Assembly (NCBI RefSeq): GCF_026343115.1
Contig: NZ_JAPEMC010000002.1
Span: forward strand, 62,001 to 126,000
DNA length: 64,000 bases
Direction: 5' to 3'
Source of the DNA: Streptomyces sp. NBC_00102
Lineage (GTDB): Bacteria; Actinomycetota; Actinomycetes; Streptomycetales; Streptomycetaceae
Below are positions 1 through 9,010 of this stretch, one piece after another; the first letter of the stretch is position 1; each line of letters starts with the position of its first letter. Made by a program: the position numbers and the translations under genes. Under the pieces are notes generated by a model. It ran no database searches, was not told the DNA's origin, and saw nothing but the letters and a program-made list of their open reading frames with translations.

Positions 1-329
1 GGTTCCGGCGCATCGCCACCACACTGCTGATGTCACGGGGCCTGCGGGTCGTGGCGGTATCCGCCGACGGCGCCTCCGCCCTGGCCACGGTGCGGGCACA
101 TCGCCCCCACGGTCTGCTGCTCGACCTGCACCTGCCCGACATGGACGGTCTCACTGTGGCCCGGCAGCTGGCCGAGGAGAACGACGGGCCCCTGGTGGTG
201 CTCACCTCCACCGACAAGCTGCGTATGTCGCGGGAGGAGCTGGTGCGTGCGGGCATCGTGTCCTTCGTCACCAAGGACAAGCTGTTCGACGCCGATCTGC
301 GGGGTCTGTTCACCCCGTCCGCGCCCTGA
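1..329 (+). CDS. Response-regulator receiver-domain protein, 5' end cut by window edge
   Basis: The reading frame is open from the first bases of the window and ends at TGA 327-329, so only the C-terminal part (about 108 residues) is present. It looks like a CheY-type receiver domain. LLLDLHLPDMDG carries the expected phospho-acceptor Asp, VVLTSTDK supplies the conserved Thr/Ser region, and FVTKDK supplies the conserved Lys near the end. Little follows the receiver domain, so this is either a single-domain response regulator or one whose output domain is missing. It converges on the NarL-type regulator 67 bp away. Whether it is functionally tied to the kinase at 4326-5723 cannot be decided from the sequence. 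Confidence 0.75.
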   Translation, partial: FRRIATTLLMSRGLRVVAVSADGASALATVRAHRPHGLLLDLHLPDMDGLTVARQLAEENDGPLVVLTSTDKLRMSREELVRAGIVSFVTKDKLFDADLRGLFTPSAP

Positions 330-340
330 CGTCCGTCCAG

Positions 341-387
341 GGCAGCGGCCTCGCCCCGCCCGCCGCGACGCCGTCCGTCCCGCTGCC
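341..387. terminator. Possible hairpin between convergent genes
   Basis: A perfect 8-bp inverted repeat (GGCAGCGG at 341-348, CCGCTGCC at 380-387) encloses a 31-base GC-rich loop between the two convergent stop codons. There is no T-tract, so this is only a weak terminator candidate. Confidence 0.3.
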
Positions 388-396
388 GGCCGTCGC

Positions 397-1056
397 CTAC
401 TGCCCGAGGTAGCGCAGCACGGCCAGCACCCGACGGTGCTGCCCGGACGCCCCTTGACCCAGCCCCAGCTTCAGGAAGATGCCGGTCACGTGCCGCTCCA
501 CGGCCGCGACGCCCACGAAGAGCTGCTTCGATATCCCCGTGTTGGAGTGGCCTTCGGCCATCAGGGCCAGGACCTGCCGCTCCTTCGGAGTGAGCGCGGC
601 CAGCGGGTCCTGCGGACGCTTGCGACCCAGGAGCGCCGAGATGACGTCCGGGTCGAGTGCCGACTCCCGGGCCACGACCCGCTCGACGGCGTCGATGATG
701 ATCCGAGGGCTGGCCACCTTCTCCTTCAGGAGGTAGCCCACGCCGCTCGGGTCGTCCCCGACCAGGTCGAGCGCGTAGGAGGCGTCGAGGAACTGGGACA
801 GGACGATGACGGCGGTCTCCGGTCGCGCGGCGCGGATCTTCCGGACGGCCACCAAGCCGTCCGCTTCCAGATCCGGCGGCATCCGGATGTCGGTGATCAC
901 CACGTCGGGGAGGTGCTTCTGGGCGACGTGCACGAGGTCCACCGCGTTGTCGACGGCCGCGACCACGTCGATGCCCGCCATGCGCAGGATGGCCGCGATG
1001 CCTTCGCGCATGATCGGCTGGTCTTCTCCCAGCACCGCCCGCAATGGTTGGTTCAT
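397..1056 (-). CDS. NarL/LuxR-family two-component response regulator
   Basis: This 219-residue protein has an N-terminal receiver domain (about 1-125). GEDQPIMREG holds the acidic pair, DVVITDIRMP the phospho-acceptor Asp, and LLKEK the conserved Lys. The C-terminal LuxR-type helix-turn-helix (about 150-210) has the signature LTPKERQVLALMAEGHSNTGISKQLF. It should bind DNA when phosphorylated by a partner kinase, most economically the CHASE3 histidine kinase encoded upstream on the same strand at 4326-5723. The recognition helix region (VAAVERHVTGIFLKLGLG) is slightly divergent from the usual VKTHVSNILAKLG. Length is normal for the family. Confidence 0.9.
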   Translation of the reverse strand: MNQPLRAVLGEDQPIMREGIAAILRMAGIDVVAAVDNAVDLVHVAQKHLPDVVITDIRMPPDLEADGLVAVRKIRAARPETAVIVLSQFLDASYALDLVGDDPSGVGYLLKEKVASPRIIIDAVERVVARESALDPDVISALLGRKRPQDPLAALTPKERQVLALMAEGHSNTGISKQLFVGVAAVERHVTGIFLKLGLGQGASGQHRRVLAVLRYLGQ

Positions 1057-1218
1057 GAACGAATCCTAAGGCCCGCACCCGGCGGGCTTCGTCCCGTCAG
1101 GGTGCTCGGGCAGTCGGCACGTACGCGTGCCACTTCGGCCAAAAGCCCTGGTGGCGCGGGTACGAGCAGGTGCGGCCGCCTGCCGGCCACATGCGTTGAA
1201 CCCGTCTCCCTCCGGGCG

Positions 1219-4044
1219 TCACGCGGAAGCGTCCTCGCCCTCGACCTCCCGCGCGTACAGGCCGGCCAACCGGGCCCGGGAGTGCACGCCCAGCTTCTCG
1301 AAGGCATGGCGCAGATGCGTGTTCACGGTGTGCGGGGACACGAACAGCCGCTGGGCGGCCTCGCGGTTGGTGGCACCGCGCGCGACCAGTCGTACGACGC
1401 TCAGTTCGGATTTCGTCAGCCCGCGCCACTTCGTGTCCACGGAGTCGGGCGCCGGAGTACGCGGGGCGGGCAGCGGCCGGGCACCCGGCCCGTGGACCCT
1501 GGTGCGCACCCGTCGCCCGTCGCGCTCGGCGCCGCAGGCGTCGTAGAGACGGAGCGCCTCATCGAGGTGCGGTCGAGCGGTACGGCCGCCGGCCGCGGCG
1601 CACTCCCCGGCGTCTTCCAGGGCGCGGGCCCGCAGCAGGGGCCGGGCCTCGCCGTGGAGCTCCGCCGCCTCGACGAGCAGGCCGGCATCCCGGGCGAACA
1701 GGCCCCGCGCGTGCACGGCGGCGGCCGCGAAGAGCGGCAGACCGGGATTGAGCCGGGCTCGTTCCTCGGCGAAACCCACCGCCCAGGCGGCCACCGCGCG
1801 TTGCCCGGCGGCGAGTGCCGCCTCCGCCAGCAGGACCACGTCTCCCGCGTCCCAGCAGGTGGTGTGGAGGAACCCGCGGCGCAGATGGGCGGCAGCGTCG
1901 CGAAGCTGACCGGGCGTCAGAGGCGCGGACCGGTGTCCGGCGAGCAGCAGCGTGATCCACGCCCCCGCCTGCCGTGACGGCGCGGCGTCGCCCGCGGCGA
2001 AGCCGTCCGCGAGGGCCGCGCACGATTCGAGTTCCGCGTCGTCGCCGGTGTGGAGGGCGATCCGGGCCCGGGTGATCGCCAGTACCGCCCCGCTCGCCGT
2101 CGCGGAGCCGAGAAACTGCGTCCCGGACCCGGCCGCCACCAGTTCCCGTGCCGCCTCCGACGGTCGGCCCGCGTCCAGCAGGAGTCGCGCCCGTGCGGTC
2201 CGCCACAGGGCCAGATGCGCCGGACGGCCCCCTGCCTCCGAGTCCGCCAGACCGTTCTCCACCAGCTCCGCGGCGGCCCGGCCCGCACCGGCCAGTCCCA
2301 GGAGCGCGGCCCGCCAGGACATCGACAGGACCACTTCGGGCAGAGCGGGTCCGTGCGCGGGGTCCAGCTCCGCGACCTTCCGCGGCACCGATTCGCTGCG
2401 CCCGAGCGCTTCCTCCCACCGCCGGTGCCGCCCGGCGCTCATCGACCGCAGAGTTCGTCGCGTGAGATCGCCCAGCGGGTGCGCCCCCCGGACACGCGCC
2501 AGGGATTCGTCCACCGCTCCACCGGTCTCGCCCGCCAGCAGGCGGTGCAGCAGGGCAGTCGACAGGAGCTGGTCCTTCAGTGGCTCAGGTACGTCGTGGT
2601 GGTGCAGGGCCCTGCGCACGTGGGCCTCGCCGTGGGGCACCGGGAGGTGGCTGCCCGCCCGCACCAGGTCGAGGCACACCCGCGCGTGAGTGACCGGGTC
2701 GGGCGGGGTCCGCAGCACGTCCCGCGCCAGCGCGAGGGCCCGGTCGGCGTCGCCGGTCTCCCACAGCAGTGGTACCAGCCGAGCCGCCAGCCGCATCCTG
2801 CGCGGCAGCGCGGTGGCGCTCAGGTCCATCGCGCTGCGCAAGTGCGCCGCGGCAACGGCCGGCGCGTGGGGTGCCATCTCCCCGGCCGCGGTCTGGAGAA
2901 CCCTGATCGCCTGCTCGTCACCGACCTCGGCGGCCTCAGCGATCTCGGCCGCCAGCGCCGTGGCAGGTGTGCCGTCCGCGAGCCGCAGGCCGACCGAGCG
3001 CCGGCGTACGGAGAGCCGTACGGGCACGGGCAGCGTGGCGTTCACGGCCTCGCGCACCGAAGGAAGCGCGAAGGTGAGGAGTTCCCGGTCCGCCCGCATG
3101 ACCTCTGCCGCCAGTACCTCCCGCAAGGGGCGGAGCAGGGCGGCTTCGTCGCGACCCAACATCCGGCACAGGTGCCCGACACCGACACCGGCACCGTTGT
3201 CGAGCGCGGAGGCGACCAGCACGAGGTCCTTCGCGGCAGGCGTCAACTGCTCCAGCCTGCGGGTGACGACAGCGCTCGCCACCCGGTCCCCTCCGGTGCG
3301 GACACCCCGGTCCCCACCGGCCTCCGCGATGAGCAGGGTGCACAAGTGGCGGACGGCACCCGGCAGACCGCCGACGAGCGGCAGGTACGGCTTCGCCTGC
3401 TCGGCCTTCGCCCCCAGAAGGTCACGGACCAGCAGATGTACGGCTTCGGAAGGCAGGGGGGTGAGTTCGAGGGACGCCGCTCGCTCGGTGAGCAGATCGC
3501 GGCGGAGCGACGTGACGGCCGGCACGTCATGGTGGGACCGCGCGGCGAGCAGCCACAACAGTGGCAGGCCGGCGAGCCGTGCCGTGAGCGTCCGCACGGC
3601 GAGCAGGGTCAGGGCGTCGCAGTGCTGCACGTCGTCGAGGACGACGACCACCGGCTGGACCCGACAGAGGTCCCGCAGACGGTCCTCGACCTGCCGCAAC
3701 GACCGGCACGGCTCGCCGGACCCGCCGATCCGGGCGGCGGCCGCCGGTGCGAGGGCCTCCAGCAGCGGGGCCAGCGGAGGCAACCCGCCTCCCGCGACGC
3801 CCGTTCCGGCCAGCACCAGTGCTCCGGCCAGGGCCGCCTCCTCGGCGGCGAGCGCCAGTAGGTGGGATTTCCCGGCGTCGGCGGAGCCCTCGATCCACTG
3901 CACCCCGCCCTCATGGCGGTGCGCGAGCCGCAGCACCAGCCCGCGGAGCTGGGCCCACCCGGGGCGGTGCGGGCGCGCGGACGTCAGGGGTGTCCGGCCC
4001 GCGGCGCCGTTCGTCGCCGGAGGGAGGTCGGTCGCCCGGATCAT
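1219..4044 (-). CDS. Large LuxR-type ATPase transcriptional regulator (LAL family)
   Basis: The 941-residue protein belongs to the LAL (large ATP-binding LuxR) family. It has an N-terminal STAND/AAA ATPase with Walker A GSADAGKS and Walker B VVVVLDDVQ, a long alpha-helical middle that is probably TPR-like, and a C-terminal LuxR HTH (LTKSELSVVRLVARGATNREAAQRLF). Such proteins activate biosynthetic or catabolic genes in actinobacteria; the target is unknown here. I chose the ATG at 4042-4044 because a strong ribosome-binding site, GGAGG, sits 5 bases upstream. The frame stays open to 4224, giving up to 60 extra residues of low-complexity sequence. It lies between the histidine kinase and the NarL regulator on the same strand, so the three may be functionally linked. 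Confidence 0.88.
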   Translation of the reverse strand: MIRATDLPPATNGAAGRTPLTSARPHRPGWAQLRGLVLRLAHRHEGGVQWIEGSADAGKSHLLALAAEEAALAGALVLAGTGVAGGGLPPLAPLLEALAPAAAARIGGSGEPCRSLRQVEDRLRDLCRVQPVVVVLDDVQHCDALTLLAVRTLTARLAGLPLLWLLAARSHHDVPAVTSLRRDLLTERAASLELTPLPSEAVHLLVRDLLGAKAEQAKPYLPLVGGLPGAVRHLCTLLIAEAGGDRGVRTGGDRVASAVVTRRLEQLTPAAKDLVLVASALDNGAGVGVGHLCRMLGRDEAALLRPLREVLAAEVMRADRELLTFALPSVREAVNATLPVPVRLSVRRRSVGLRLADGTPATALAAEIAEAAEVGDEQAIRVLQTAAGEMAPHAPAVAAAHLRSAMDLSATALPRRMRLAARLVPLLWETGDADRALALARDVLRTPPDPVTHARVCLDLVRAGSHLPVPHGEAHVRRALHHHDVPEPLKDQLLSTALLHRLLAGETGGAVDESLARVRGAHPLGDLTRRTLRSMSAGRHRRWEEALGRSESVPRKVAELDPAHGPALPEVVLSMSWRAALLGLAGAGRAAAELVENGLADSEAGGRPAHLALWRTARARLLLDAGRPSEAARELVAAGSGTQFLGSATASGAVLAITRARIALHTGDDAELESCAALADGFAAGDAAPSRQAGAWITLLLAGHRSAPLTPGQLRDAAAHLRRGFLHTTCWDAGDVVLLAEAALAAGQRAVAAWAVGFAEERARLNPGLPLFAAAAVHARGLFARDAGLLVEAAELHGEARPLLRARALEDAGECAAAGGRTARPHLDEALRLYDACGAERDGRRVRTRVHGPGARPLPAPRTPAPDSVDTKWRGLTKSELSVVRLVARGATNREAAQRLFVSPHTVNTHLRHAFEKLGVHSRARLAGLYAREVEGEDASA

Positions 4045-4325
4045 GGCGGCCTCCAGTGGTACGTGAGCCGCGCGGCACCGAACGCTGTGGGGCGCGGGCC
4101 GTGCCGCGTCGGCGGGGAGCGGCCTGCGGCCCTCGTGGTTCGTCATCGGCCCCGTCACAGGTGTGGTGTTCTCGGTCATGACACAGGATGTGTCAGCACC
4201 GCGGCCGGTGGCTGTCAAGGGCACCTGAGGTGCACCGGGGGGCGTGCCTCACGGACACCGTGGGGATAACCCCACGTTCGCGCGTACTCCGGTCCGGCCC
4301 GACGAGGAGCCGGGGAACAGCGGGG

Positions 4326-5723
4326 TCAGTCCGGAATCGGGATCCGGATCCGGATCGTGCTGCCGCCGCCGGGCGGGGAGTCGATGGCCAGCTTCCCGTC
4401 GAAGGCCGCCACCCGGTCCGCGAGCCCGGTCATCCCGCTGCCGGCGGTGGCCATGTCCATGCCGCCGATCCCGTCGTCGGAGACTCTGATGCGCAGCATG
4501 TCACCGAACTCGACGCGTACGTCTATCCGGGACGCCTGCGCGTGCTTGACCGCGTTGGTCACCGCCTCGGCCACCACGAAGTACGCGTTCGACTCGACGG
4601 TCGTGGAGATCCTGCGCTCGTCGCTGCTCTCGACGACCACGGGCACCGGGCACCGCGCCGCCAGGTCCTGCACCGCCGCGACCAGCCCCTTCACCGTGAG
4701 TACGAGGGGGTAGATACCCGACGCGAGTTCCCTCAGCTCGTTGATCGCCGTCTGGGCGTTGTCGATCGACTGGTCCAGCAGGTCGGCCGCGGACGTCTCC
4801 GTGTCGGGAATCAGCTCCCGCGCGAGCCGCAGCCCGATCATCAGGCTCACCAGGCGCTGCTGCGCTCCGTCGTGCAGGTCCCGGGCGGTGCGACGGTGTA
4901 CGGCCTCGGTGTTCTCCATGATGCGGCGGCGGCTGTCCTGGAGAGAGGCGGCCATGTGATTGAAGGAGGTGCCCAGCGTCCCGATCTCCGCCACCTTGCT
5001 GGGGGCGACGCGCACACTCAGGTCGCCACCCGCCAGTTCCCGTGCGGCTGCCGCCGCCCCGCGCACCGGCCGTACCACCGCGCGGTGCTGGAGCGCCGTG
5101 AAGGCGCCCACGAGCACGGTCGACGCCGCGAGCCCCAGGGCGGCGGCGAGCACCGCCTGATGGCCATTGGCCTCGGCGGCGTCCTCGCGCTCGGCCAACT
5201 GAGCGCGCTCGTCCTTCTGGTAGCGATCGAATTGTGCCCGCAGCACATCGACGCTGGCCTTGCCCTCGGACGTCTCCTTCAGATCGGCGGCCGCGGAGTC
5301 GCCTCGCCGGATCATCTCGACCAGAGGTATCGAGTAGTCGTCGAGGAAGGACTGCACCCCCCGCGCGATCCGCTCGGCGGCACGCCGCTGCTCGGGGGAG
5401 GTGGTGCAGGTGGTGAACCGCCGTGTTTCCGCCGGCAGCGCGTCGCGCGCGGCGACCCACGGCGAGAGGAAGTCCTCGTGCCCGGTGATGAGGTACCCGC
5501 GCTGCCCCGTCTCCAGGTCGACGAGCAGTTGTTCCATGTCACCGGCCTCGACGAGAGCGGTCCGGGAGGCACGCCTGGCCGCAGTGGCGCTGTTCGAGTC
5601 GGAGATGGCCCACAGCAGGACGGTGAAGCCGACACCGATCAGCAAGGCGAGCAGGCCGCTCGTCGCGATGGTGACGCTCGTCAGTCCCAGGGGCCGGCCC
5701 CGGTGTTTCCGCCACGCGTTCAT
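4326..5723 (-). CDS. CHASE3/HAMP sensor histidine kinase (NarX-type)
   Basis: A 465-residue membrane sensor kinase. An N-terminal transmembrane helix (about 13-35) is followed by an extracellular CHASE3-like four-helix region (about 50-170), recognisable from DLETGQRGYLITG. A second transmembrane helix, a HAMP linker, a HisKA_3 dimerisation domain with phospho-acceptor motif DLHDGAQQRL, and an HATPase_c domain with N box (NAVKHAQA) and G1 box (VSDDGIGG) follow. HisKA_3 kinases normally pair with NarL-type regulators, so the regulator at 397-1056 is the obvious partner. The start is placed at the ATG giving MNAWRKHRG, just before TM1. The frame remains open upstream through the hexamer repeat to 6032 (see findings), but that extension is unlikely to be translated. 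Confidence 0.9.
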   Translation of the reverse strand: MNAWRKHRGRPLGLTSVTIATSGLLALLIGVGFTVLLWAISDSNSATAARRASRTALVEAGDMEQLLVDLETGQRGYLITGHEDFLSPWVAARDALPAETRRFTTCTTSPEQRRAAERIARGVQSFLDDYSIPLVEMIRRGDSAAADLKETSEGKASVDVLRAQFDRYQKDERAQLAEREDAAEANGHQAVLAAALGLAASTVLVGAFTALQHRAVVRPVRGAAAAARELAGGDLSVRVAPSKVAEIGTLGTSFNHMAASLQDSRRRIMENTEAVHRRTARDLHDGAQQRLVSLMIGLRLARELIPDTETSAADLLDQSIDNAQTAINELRELASGIYPLVLTVKGLVAAVQDLAARCPVPVVVESSDERRISTTVESNAYFVVAEAVTNAVKHAQASRIDVRVEFGDMLRIRVSDDGIGGMDMATAGSGMTGLADRVAAFDGKLAIDSPPGGGSTIRIRIPIPD

Positions 5724-6060
5724 GGTCCGCCCGCCGATGGAGGTTGTTGAGACCTCCAGAGTGTGCAACGCGGCTACGGTCGAGCGAAAACATGTCCGAA
5801 TACTGTGCCGACAGAGTTGTATTCCTGGTGATGAACCGTGCTTTGTCGGCGCATGTCGTTTTCTGTGGCAGGCCAAGGCCAAGGCCAAGGCCAAGGCCAA
5901 GGCCAAGGCCAAGGCCAAGGCCAAGGCCAAGGCCAAGGCCAAGGCCAAGGCCAAGGCCAAGGCCAAGGCCAAGGCCAAGGCCAAGGCCAAGGCCAAGGCC
6001 AAGGGGGAGGCGCGGGCGGAGTCCAAGGCCAAGGCGGAACGTGGTGCTGGTGGGCGGCGC
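5724..6060. other. Intergenic region holding the hexamer repeat, upstream of the kinase
   Basis: This 337-bp gap lies between the kinase start and the stop of the XRE/NB-ARC gene, both on the minus strand. The part next to the kinase (about 5740-5870) is less GC-rich than its surroundings and is where a promoter would be expected. The remainder is the GGCCAA tandem repeat and a short degenerate extension (5-6 imperfect units to about 6036). No credible gene was seen. Confidence 0.6.
5871..6005. repeat. Pure (GGCCAA)n hexanucleotide tandem repeat, about 22 units
   Basis: The unit GGCCAA repeats without a single mismatch from 5871 to about 6005. A further AAGGCCAAGG piece lies at about 6024-6033, suggesting an older, longer tract. 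Because the unit is 6 bp, all six frames stay open and encode dipeptide repeats (Ala-Lys, Gly-Gln, Pro-Arg; Ala-Leu, Trp-Pro, Gly-Leu). The tract lies about 150 bp upstream of the histidine-kinase start. Replication slippage would change the spacing of upstream elements without breaking any reading frame. Confidence 0.97.
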
Positions 6061-8319
6061 TCAGTGGACGTCGAGCTCGGCGAGGCGTTCCCGGGCCGTG
6101 GCGGTGTGCTGGGGATTGGCCACCGACCCGAGGGCGAGGCATCGGGAGAAGGCGTCCCTGGCCTCGTCGCGGTGCCCCGCGGCCAGCAGGGCGTTGCCGA
6201 GGTGGACCAGAGCGCGGCTCTCCAGCCCCGGAAGGCCGCTGGCCCGGCAGAGATCCACGGCGGTCCGCAGGTGGCTGACCGCCTCGGACCAGTTCGCCAG
6301 ACCGCTGTGGGCCTGGCCGATGGACGCCTGCAGGTTCGCGCGGACGAAGTCGGCGCTGTGGGGTTCGACGAGGTCGCCGGAGTGCTCCAGGAAGGCGAGC
6401 GTGCGTATGTGCTCCGTGATGGATTCCTCGAACCGACCTGCTTCCAGGAGGGTCTGGGCGTAGCTGCTCATGGCGTGCAGGGTGCCGTGCAGGTCGCCTG
6501 CGGCCTCGAAGAGCTCTGCTGCCTCGCGATTGTGACCCGCCGCGTCGTCGTGGTCGCCGAGCAGGCTGAAAGCCCAGGCCGTGTAGCTGTGGGCCCAGCC
6601 CTGCTGGGGAAGATCCTCGGCGCGCCTGGCGGCTTCCAGGGCCCGGGCGGAGCGGCCGAGGCTGTCCTGGTGGCGGCCTTCGCACACCAGCAGGGCCCAG
6701 GCGTGGTAGTTGAGGTGGGTGGCTTCGAGGAGGGGGTCGCCGAGGGCCTGGGCGGAGCGGGCGGCGGTGCCGAAGACCTCGGGCCAGTGCCCCCAGAAGA
6801 TCCATTGGTCGGAGAACCAGTGCAGGCTTTCGGCGACTTCGACGACGGTGGTGTGGTCGCCCGCGGAGGCGGCCGCACGCAGGGCGGCGAGCCAGTTGGT
6901 GCCTTCGGCCTGGAGCCAGTGGCGGGCGCGTTCGGCATCGGACAGGTCGACGATGCCCTGCCAGCTCGGGGACGGGGCGCCATGGTCGGGTTCGTACCAG
7001 CGGCCCGCCACGACGGCGGTCTCCAGCAGCCAGCGGCGCAGTGCCGACCGGGCCGCCTCGGCCTCGGGGGCGGGTTCCTCGGCCTGCAGCAGACCGCGGG
7101 CGAACAGGCGCAGCAGGTCGTGGAGGCGGTAGCGGTCCTGGTCCGTGCCCAGCAGCCCGGTCTCGACCAGCTCGTCGAGGATGTCCTCGGTGTCGAACAA
7201 CGGCAGCCCGGTCAGCTGGGCGGCGCAGGCCGCACCGGCATCAGGGCCCTCGACCAGCGCGAGGAGCCGGAACAGGCGGGCGGCGGTCGGGGTGAGCTGG
7301 CGGTAGGACAGATCGAAGGCCGCCGAGATACGGAGGTCACCGGCGGTCAGGGTGTCCAGGCGGCGTTCTTCGACGGCGAGGCGGTCGGCGAGGCGGCGTA
7401 CGGTCCAGCCGGTGCGGGTGGCCAGCCAGTTGGCCGCCACACGCAGCGCCAACGGCAGGTGCCCGCAACGGCGGGCGACCTCGGCCAGTGCGACCGGATC
7501 GGCGTCGGCGCGCTCCCGCCCCACCACGGAGGCCAGGAAGACGTCGGCTTCGGCGGGAGAGAGCTCGCCGATGGGCAGACGGTGGACATCGTCCAGACCG
7601 GTCAGCATCCTTCGGCTGGTGACCACCACCATCCCCGCGCCGGCGCTCGGCAGGAGCGGGCGGGCCTGGTCCTCGTCGCGGGCGTTGTCCAGCACCAGAA
7701 GGCACCGGTGCTCGGCCAGCACCTGCCGGTACAGCTCCGGGTGACCCTGCGGGCCCGCCTTGGACAGGTCCCGGTCGGACACCCCCAGCGCCTTGAGCAC
7801 GCGAAGCATCAGCTTGGCCGGATCGGGCGGGCAGTCGTCCATGCCGCGCAGCTCCACCACCAGTTGCCCGTCGGGAAAGCGGTCGGCCAGCTCGCGGGCG
7901 GCGTGCAGCGCCAGGGTGGTCTTGCCCGATCCCGGCGGCCCGGACACCGCCACGACCACCGGCAGCCCGGTCGGTGTCCGCTCCGCCAGTTCCGTCAGCC
8001 GTGCCAGCTCCGCCTCCCGGCCGACGAAGTCGTCGATGCCGCGGGGGAAGGCGCGCAGCCCCGCCGGACCGGAACGGGGGATCTGCCCGGAGCGGGCGGC
8101 GGCCAGCAGCCGTTCCCGGTGTTCCTCACCCAGTCCGAGCCCGTTGGCGAGTGCGGCGACCGTTCCCCGCTGGGGAGTCGCCCGCCGGCCCCGCTCCAGA
8201 TCCCCGATTCCGCGGACGCTCACCCCTGACGCCTCGGCCAGTGCCTCGATCGTCAGCGACGCCTCCAACCGGAACTGCCGCAGCAGTGCCCCGAACTTCA
8301 CATCACCCGCGTCGGCCAT
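6061..8319 (-). CDS. XRE / NB-ARC / TPR regulatory ATPase
   Basis: A 752-residue STAND-class protein. Residues about 8-65 form an XRE helix-turn-helix (LRQFRLEASLTIEALAEASGV). The NB-ARC ATPase follows (about 95-330) with Walker A SGPPGSGKTT, Walker B-like CLLVLDNARDED and the VVVTSRR sensor. The C-terminal half is TPR/helical repeat (about 400-752), including ALVHLGNALLAAGHRDEARDAF-type units. Members act as transcriptional regulators in which ATP binding and TPR-mediated signal recognition control DNA binding. The architecture resembles AfsR but with XRE in place of the SARP domain. The start ATG is at 8317-8319, with GGGATGAG upstream. It is divergent from the secreted sedolisin gene across a 691-bp gap; a regulatory link is possible but unproven. 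Confidence 0.9.
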   Translation of the reverse strand: MADAGDVKFGALLRQFRLEASLTIEALAEASGVSVRGIGDLERGRRATPQRGTVAALANGLGLGEEHRERLLAAARSGQIPRSGPAGLRAFPRGIDDFVGREAELARLTELAERTPTGLPVVVAVSGPPGSGKTTLALHAARELADRFPDGQLVVELRGMDDCPPDPAKLMLRVLKALGVSDRDLSKAGPQGHPELYRQVLAEHRCLLVLDNARDEDQARPLLPSAGAGMVVVTSRRMLTGLDDVHRLPIGELSPAEADVFLASVVGRERADADPVALAEVARRCGHLPLALRVAANWLATRTGWTVRRLADRLAVEERRLDTLTAGDLRISAAFDLSYRQLTPTAARLFRLLALVEGPDAGAACAAQLTGLPLFDTEDILDELVETGLLGTDQDRYRLHDLLRLFARGLLQAEEPAPEAEAARSALRRWLLETAVVAGRWYEPDHGAPSPSWQGIVDLSDAERARHWLQAEGTNWLAALRAAASAGDHTTVVEVAESLHWFSDQWIFWGHWPEVFGTAARSAQALGDPLLEATHLNYHAWALLVCEGRHQDSLGRSARALEAARRAEDLPQQGWAHSYTAWAFSLLGDHDDAAGHNREAAELFEAAGDLHGTLHAMSSYAQTLLEAGRFEESITEHIRTLAFLEHSGDLVEPHSADFVRANLQASIGQAHSGLANWSEAVSHLRTAVDLCRASGLPGLESRALVHLGNALLAAGHRDEARDAFSRCLALGSVANPQHTATARERLAELDVH

Positions 8320-9010
8320 CGACGGCTCATCCCGCTTTCTCGCACAGCCTGCACCCCGAACCCCACCGACATCATGCCCGAGCAGGGTCGGGCACCCGCG
8401 GGGAGGAGGACGTCAAGCGGCTGACCTGCGGATACGGCCAAGCGCTACGGCCCGCGGGAACGCTCCCGGAAGCCTGCCCGGACGAGGGTGCCGTGGGCGG
8501 CACAGGCGTCACGCAGCGGACCGGGGAGCACGAAGCCGTGGATCGTGCGAGACCCGTGTTCGCCCGCGCCGACAGCCGACCGGAGGACCGCGCGTGGCCC
8601 CGGGCACGGACTCAGGCAGAAATCCGGAGCGGAGATCACGGAACCGGACAAGTACGTCCGCACGGTGCGTCGCTGGAACAGCACGGTGCACGGTGAGGCA
8701 AGAAGGGGCCGGTCAAAGGGGCTATCTTCGTCGATGCGGCCTCGGGCCGCCGAACCGCGCCCCGGCGGTTCGTAGCAGCACCCCCGTCCGACCTCGGTCC
8801 GCGGTGGCCCGACGCGCCGCCGCTCCACCCGCCCCGCTCCGCACCCCCCAGGGGGCCCTCCGTCCGGATCACGCCGGGCTCGCGCCACACGTCGTACCGG
8901 CGTTTCGCCCTGAGTCCGTCCGCGACACAACATGCTGGAAACACGTGCCCGCCGTCGACCGCAAGGCTGGGCACGACTGCCCCGGCGCGCCACATCACAG
9001 GAGTCACGCG
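8320..9010. other. Long divergent intergenic region, no gene recognised
   Basis: These 691 bp separate the divergent XRE/NB-ARC and sedolisin genes. Open frames exist on both strands, for example minus 8445-8993. They are rich in Arg, Gly and Pro, lack a domain or credible ribosome-binding site, and look like GC-driven shadows. Promoters for both neighbours must lie here, but no operator-like inverted repeat stood out. Confidence 0.5.

Noticed and set aside
4326..6032. Longer histidine kinase beginning at ATG 6032 with an (Ala-Leu)n leader
   Set aside because: No ribosome-binding site, and the 36 residues between repeat and TM1 are unconserved-looking; the ATG at 5723 sits right before TM1. 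Kept only as a finding to test.
5838..6278. Lys-Ala or Gly-Gln repeat protein read from the hexamer tract on the + strand, e.g. a histone-like tail
   Set aside because: No globular domain precedes it and the frame is open only because any 6-bp repeat keeps all frames open.
8445..8993. A 182-residue minus-strand frame in the long intergenic gap
   Set aside because: Arg/Gly/Pro-rich composition, no domain and no convincing start.
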